In this document: positions 61,601 to 64,000 of the stretch, piece after piece
Position numbering within the stretch: position 1 is the first letter of the stretch
How the letters are laid out: every line of letters starts with the position of its first letter
Source: Salvelinus alpinus
Lineage: Eukaryota; Chordata; Actinopteri; Salmoniformes; Salmonidae
Length of the DNA stretch: 64,000 nucleotides
Direction of reading: 5' to 3'
NCBI RefSeq assembly: GCF_045679555.1
Contig: NC_092099.1
Span: 12,309,076-12,373,075 of the forward strand
Position numbers and translations under genes: made by a program
The notes under the pieces: model-generated
What the model saw: the letters and a program-made list of their open reading frames with translations, nothing else
The model's database searches: none
Told to the model about the DNA's origin: nothing

Positions 61601-62152
61601 ATGACCTGCAAATGACAAGCCGAGAGAGTTGCAGCCCCCTGTGACTTAGTGTGAATGAGATTTAACCCTTCGTTAGCGGGGAATAGGGAAGAAAGCCTAA
61701 TCTATGATCCTGATGTTGCCGGAATGTTTAAAAAGGTCAATGTGCTGATATTTTTGACAGCGCGTGACCTTTAGTGAAAAAAAGTAACCAAACCGGTTGA
61801 ATTGAAATAACTTCTTCTTTGTTTAGTTCTGGCACATAATGTATCACAGTCAAAGCATGCTGTCTCCTCTGCAGCCATCTCCACCATGAGTGACTCGACT
61901 GTTAATACATCGTATTGATCTCATATCAAAAGGTGCTGTTTAAATGCAATGGATTTCCGAGGGACCATTGGCCCATTCTGTTTGGATTTTAACTGGATTG
62001 CAAATGTGTGTGGTGTCCAGGTGGCCCAACATCTGGCCTCTTCCTACGGAGGGAGGGCCTACGAGGTCGCCAAAATGGCCCATGTCACCGGCAAACGATG
62101 GCCCATTGTCGGCAAACGCCTCGTATCTGAATTCCCCTACATTGAGAGTGAG
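43583..62152 (+). CDS. GPD2: mitochondrial glycerol-3-phosphate dehydrogenase GPD2 (partial, 3' end outside)
   Basis: FAD-dependent enzyme of the inner mitochondrial membrane. It oxidises sn-glycerol 3-phosphate to dihydroxyacetone phosphate and passes electrons to ubiquinone, forming the glycerol phosphate shuttle with cytosolic GPD1. Exons: 43583-43684, 44274-44445, 46345-46469, 47645-47742, 48535-48698, 52456-52620, 53836-53980, 54879-55072, 58368-58502, 60875-61050, 62021-62152. All have GT-AG ends and agreeing phases: 1,608 bases, 536 codons. The N-terminus is basic with a hydrophobic stretch (mitochondrial targeting, residues 1-34). The FAD-binding GGGATGSG is at 76-83, then [34 protein letters not shown] and [14 protein letters not shown]. 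Human GPD2 has 727 residues; the missing C-terminal part, including the EF-hands, lies beyond the window. Confidence 0.97.
44274..44445 (+). CDS. GPD2: GPD2 coding exon 2
   Basis: 172 bp, acceptor GGTCTAG, donor GTAAGT. It holds the Rossmann beta-alpha-beta start [20 protein letters not shown] that binds the ADP part of FAD. Confidence 0.96.
44778..45640 (-). mobile_element. LINE 3' fragment in GPD2 intron
   Basis: On the minus strand the end of a reverse-transcriptase ORF is readable: [17 protein letters not shown], then [20 protein letters not shown] and [19 protein letters not shown]. It is followed by a 3' untranslated part ending near 44778. The fragment is 5' truncated and carries frame breaks. 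A 100-bp piece of another repeat (about 45148-45251) is nested in it. It is a non-LTR element, possibly L2 or Rex1-like; the clade is not certain. Confidence 0.8.
45148..45251 (+). repeat. interspersed repeat fragment nested in LINE
   Basis: Recognisable from TATTTATATAGCCCTTCTTA through CAAGCAATGCAGGTGTAGAAG, a common salmonid interspersed sequence. It interrupts the LINE fragment between CTGACACCGCC and TGGATGGCAGG. Confidence 0.6.
45636..45754 (+). repeat. LINE-like 3' tail fragment
   Basis: Ends GTGCCATTAAAACTTGAAACTTG after GGCATTTCACTGTACTTGTG, a pattern typical of the 3' tails of fish L2-like elements. Short tail repeats (AAACTTG) are present. Confidence 0.45.
46345..46469 (+). CDS. 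GPD2: GPD2 coding exon 3
   Basis: 125 bp, acceptor CGTCAG, donor GTAAAT. It encodes [20 protein letters not shown] to IVKLDYEQ. The codon shared with the previous exon reads AAT (Asn), where human has Gly. Confidence 0.96.
47422..47612 (+). repeat. SINE/LINE 3' tail in GPD2 intron
   Basis: AT-rich body ending GCTGTATAAATAAAGCTTGA TTTGATT, which resembles the conserved 3' tail of fish LINE/SINE pairs. It lies about 30 bp before the exon 4 acceptor. Confidence 0.45.
47645..47742 (+). CDS. GPD2: GPD2 coding exon 4
   Basis: 98 bp, acceptor TCCTCCAG, donor GTAAGA. It encodes [20 protein letters not shown] to LPIMLPIYK. Confidence 0.95.
48535..48698 (+). CDS. GPD2: GPD2 coding exon 5
   Basis: 164 bp, acceptor GTGTGAG, donor GTAAGC. 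It encodes [20 protein letters not shown] to [12 protein letters not shown]. The acceptor's last bases are purine-rich, but a pyrimidine-rich stretch lies just upstream. Confidence 0.95.
48834..49106. mobile_element. MITE-like repeat in GPD2 intron
   Basis: Left segment AAGCAATAAAGCACGAGGAG and an internal segment whose complement reads TAGCAATAAGGCACCTTGGG form an inverted repeat of about 45 bp. CAATATACCACGGCTAAGG motifs follow. It ends ACCACCCAGTTTATAAT. This is a frequent salmonid repeat. Confidence 0.65.
50119..50283 (-). mobile_element. tRNA-derived SINE
   Basis: On the minus strand it begins GTAGCCTAGTGGTTAGAGCG (box A-like) and carries GGTTGCTGGATCGAATCC (box B-like), then a tRNA-unrelated body ending AATAAGAATTTGTTCTTAA. 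The two internal promoter boxes and their spacing show origin from a tRNA. It is a SINE copy; no functional tRNA is implied. Confidence 0.85.
52456..52620 (+). CDS. GPD2: GPD2 coding exon 6
   Basis: 165 bp, acceptor CTGCAG, donor GTGAAA. It encodes [20 protein letters not shown] to CRDVITG. Confidence 0.96.
52621..53835. other. GPD2: GPD2 intron 6
   Basis: Holds the 120-bp tandem duplication at 53353. Otherwise no recognised repeat or RNA gene. Confidence 0.4.
53353..53593 (+). repeat. 120-bp tandem duplication of a MITE
   Basis: Two consecutive copies, period 120 bp, identical by my reading. Each unit is a palindromic MITE of the TCCCAAATGG family (left end CATCCCAAATGG, right end CCATTTGGGA, CATAGTGCACTAC core). 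Confidence 0.9.
53836..53980 (+). CDS. GPD2: GPD2 coding exon 7
   Basis: 145 bp, acceptor TTTCATAG, donor GTAACA. It encodes [20 protein letters not shown] to VHIVIPGYY. It is directly followed by a C run of about 15 in the intron. Confidence 0.96.
54341..54487. mobile_element. short palindromic MITE with TA duplication
   Basis: 147 bp, starts CACTTTTAGGAAC and ends TTTTTTCTTAGTG, flanked by TA (54339-54340, 54488-54489). The interior has AGGGTTCT and GAACCCTTT motifs pairing across the element. It is related by its ends to the MITE at 28803. Confidence 0.8.
54879..55072 (+). CDS. GPD2: GPD2 coding exon 8
   Basis: 194 bp, acceptor CCTTCAG, donor GTGACT. It encodes [20 protein letters not shown] to [13 protein letters not shown], markedly more GC-rich than the flanking introns. 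Confidence 0.96.
56993..57187. mobile_element. MITE with CAGACCTGGGTTCAA ends
   Basis: The left end CAGACCTGGGTTCAA and the right end TTGAACCCAGGTCTG are perfect 15-bp inverted repeats. The interior is AT-rich and noncoding. Confidence 0.75.
57291..57400. mobile_element. MITE, TCCCAAATGG family
   Basis: Starts GTCCCAAATGGCACCC, ends CCATTTGGAACGC, with TATATAGTG and GTGCACTATA internal arms. Confidence 0.7.
57798..57900. mobile_element. MITE, TCCCAAATGG family, diverged
   Basis: The interior (CTATATTGTGCACTAG, GTAGTGCACTAAATAGGG) and right end (CCATTTGGGTTGC) are clear; the left end is degraded. Confidence 0.6.
58368..58502 (+). CDS. GPD2: GPD2 coding exon 9
   Basis: 135 bp, acceptor TGTGCAG, donor GTTAGT. 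It encodes [20 protein letters not shown] to GLVTIAG. The 42-bp array starts about 110 bp after its donor. Confidence 0.96.
58613..60857 (+). repeat. 42-bp minisatellite, about 53 copies, in GPD2 intron 9
   Basis: About 2.24 kb of head-to-tail 42-bp units. Parts of the unit: TATTACAGGTAGTGTGGTAA, then TAACACCATATTAGCACAAG. Variants are mostly at a few fixed sites: CAGG/CAGA, GTGG/GTGT, ATTAGCAC/ATGAACAC/ATTATTAC. Between about 60360 and 60830 variants alternate, giving 84-bp dimer periods. One unit is cut short near 60358. The length is a multiple of three and stop-free in one minus frame, hence long [14 protein letters not shown]-type frames. Confidence 0.97.
60875..61050 (+). CDS. GPD2: GPD2 coding exon 10
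   Basis: 176 bp, acceptor TTGTCTAG, donor GTGGGC. It encodes [20 protein letters not shown] to [10 protein letters not shown]. The acceptor lies only about 17 bp after the last unit of the intronic minisatellite. Confidence 0.96.
61068..61211. mobile_element. short palindromic repeat in GPD2 intron 10
   Basis: Left TTGCAAAATTCTG...ATTCCCAGGTTTTCC pairs with right GGAAAACCTGGGAAT...TTTTTCAAA. It starts about 18 bp after the exon 10 donor. A partial second copy (GCAAAATTCCAGTCACTTTC) lies at about 62186-62246. Confidence 0.6.
61212..62020. other. GPD2: GPD2 intron 10, remainder
   Basis: No recognised repeat, RNA gene or extra exon between the palindromic repeat and the exon 11 acceptor. Confidence 0.4.
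62021..62152 (+). CDS. GPD2: GPD2 coding exon 11 (last in window)
   Basis: 132 bp, acceptor GTGTCCAG, donor GTTTGT. It encodes [20 protein letters not shown] to SEFPYIESE. The next expected segment (KYGIKEYACT in human) was not found before 64000. Confidence 0.95.
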
Positions 62153-62589
62153 GTTTGTATGTACATTATATCCAGGGCTGCAAAATTCCAGTCACTTTCC
62201 CAAAATTCCCAACAGGGAGTTCTGGGAAACCTAGGAAGTTACTGTAGTTAAAGACATGCTCCGGTACTTAGGTGATTTAAGAAAGTATTTTTTTAACTTC
62301 CCACTTTGGGCTAGGTGTGTCAGTGTGTAGTTCATACATGCATAATGTATGAGCAGAATTACTGTTTTACCTCAATTAGCAACAAAATCCCTAGTTTGAA
62401 AGCAAATGTTTTCTTGAAGCTGTGCCTCGCTATTTTCCCTACATTTCCCCTCACCTGGGCCAGTCCCATAGCAATTCGAGTTCTAGAAAATGAGCTTCAG
62501 CCCCTCGCAATTGAATGACTGCTAGCAAGAGGCCTGCCCAGCGTTATCCAATGAGTTTGCGGGGCGGTCCCAAAGGCTCAGTGGACACA

Positions 62590-62849
<260 letters not shown>

Positions 62850-62963
62850 CCATTTACTGCTTGGGTATCCCCTAAATAGGTCTTATTCCATTCTTATTCA
62901 TTTGTTTACAACTATTCTTAATTTTTTATTGGCACCGGTATAATAATAATATTTATATATAAT

Positions 62964-63081
62964 GGTGTGTGTGTGTGTATGTATGTATGTATGTATGTAT
63001 GTATGTATGTATGTATGTATGTGTGTGTGTGTGTGTGTATATGTATATATATATGTATGTATATGTATATATATATATATT
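62964..63081 (+). repeat. compound GT, TATG and TA microsatellite
   Basis: GT run, then about 11 copies of TATG, then GT again and an AT/TATATG tail to about 63081. Confidence 0.9.
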
Positions 63082-63137
63082 ATTTTGTATTGTTTTCAAT
63101 GTACTTTACTCAAACCAGTGAATATCACTTATTATAA

Positions 63138-64000
63138 ATGAGATCATTAACTATCAGCTCTTGGAATATCCAGGGACTTTACTCTTCACATTTTGGTTAT
63201 AAAACAACAAATCCAGAATTTATTAAAAACATCCAGGGACAGGACATCATAATCCTACTGGAAACATGGTGTCGTGGAGACATAGATACTCAGTGTCCCT
63301 CAGGCTATAGAGAAAGTTTACTACCATCAATCAAACATAAAAATGTTAAACGGGGCCGAGACTCAGGTGGAATCATCATTTGGCATAAGCAGGACTTGGC
63401 ACTGAATGAAATGAAAAAAGGTACCAGTCACATTTGGCTAAAACTTAACAAAGGTACAATCTATTGTGACAATGATGTGTACATATGTGCAGCTTATGCT
63501 CCTCCTTCAGATTCACCATATTATGATGATCAGTTCTTTGACAATCTCCATACAGAAATCATTACATTTCAGGCAGAGGGTAAAGTGCTTCTTTGTGGAG
63601 ATTTCAATGCAAGAACAGGTTCTGAGCCTGACTACACTGATGCGGGAGGTAACCACCACATATTTGGTCACCCCTCCTTGTACAGCAGCCCTATTATAAA
63701 TAATAGAAACAGTCCTGACCAAATACTGAACAAAAATGGGAAGGAGTTAGTGCATCTCTGTCGAGCCTTAGGCCTGTACATGCTTAATGGTAGAATCAGA
63801 GGGGACTCTTTAGGTCAGTTTACTTACTGCTCAGCTCTTGGGACAAGTGTAGTCGATTATGCCATCACGGACATTGACCCCTCCTCCATTAGTGCATTCA
63901 CTGTCAGACCACAGACACCATTGTCAGATCACAGTCAGATCAACGTGTTCTTGAAGAAATTAACCGGCAATATTCATTCAAAAAAACTGCCCAATAAACT
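63138..64000 (+). mobile_element. LINE with open endonuclease domain, runs off the window
   Basis: An ATG at 63138 (preceded in frame by TAA at 63135) opens a frame of 287 codons with no stop to the window edge. It reads as an APE-type endonuclease/exonuclease/phosphatase domain, as found at the start of ORF2 in many LINEs. Motifs in order: ISSWNIQG (Asn), LLETWCRGD (Glu), GGIIIWHK, YICAAYAPPSDSPYY, VLLCGDFNARTG (Asp, Asn), VVDYAITD, and PLSDHSQI (Asp-His). All the catalytic positions expected are present. The orientation is the same as GPD2. The reverse transcriptase would follow outside the window. Confidence 0.88.

Overview
The window is vertebrate nuclear DNA, most probably from a salmonid fish. 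The evidence is vertebrate-type introns, several Tc1/mariner-type elements including two with the terminal repeats typical of salmonid Sleeping Beauty-like elements, a tRNA-derived SINE, many small palindromic MITE-like repeats I recognise from salmonid genomes, and long GT and GA microsatellites. The species cannot be named from the sequence alone. No bacterial, viral-gene-bearing or CRISPR content was seen.

Layout. Positions 1-29.4 kb are a gene-poor desert with no exon I can support. It holds a non-autonomous LTR retroelement (904-2574), a G25 run beside a GT array, two further GT arrays, a 25-bp minisatellite, several MITEs, three dead Tc1-like elements, and a 2.2-kb foldback element split by one of them. 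Positions 29.4-34.9 kb hold NR4A2 (Nurr1) on the minus strand: six coding exons giving a 600-residue protein, plus probable UTR exons and a promoter. Positions 34.9-43.5 kb are the intergenic interval between two divergently transcribed genes, with more MITEs and two minus-strand Tc1-like elements. From 43.58 kb to the right edge runs GPD2 on the plus strand (mitochondrial FAD-dependent glycerol-3-phosphate dehydrogenase). Eleven coding exons are seen, 536 codons in continuous phase; the C-terminal part lies outside the window. Its introns carry LINE and SINE fragments, MITEs, a 120-bp tandem duplication, a 2.2-kb array of about 53 copies of a 42-bp unit, a 250-bp GA array, and the start of a LINE with an open endonuclease domain.

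The two genes do not share a pathway: NR4A2 is an immediate-early nuclear receptor and GPD2 a metabolic enzyme. Their divergent adjacency matches the NR4A2-GPD2 order known from human chromosome 2, and the desert on the 3' side of NR4A2 corresponds in position to the KCNJ3-NR4A2 desert there. Most of the unusual signal is structural: nested insertions, long inverted repeats, and direct or inverted repeat pairs bracketing NR4A2. The strongest candidate for something new is the 42-bp intronic array, whose units each carry adjacent acceptor-like and donor-like splice motifs and which ends about 17 bp from a real GPD2 acceptor.
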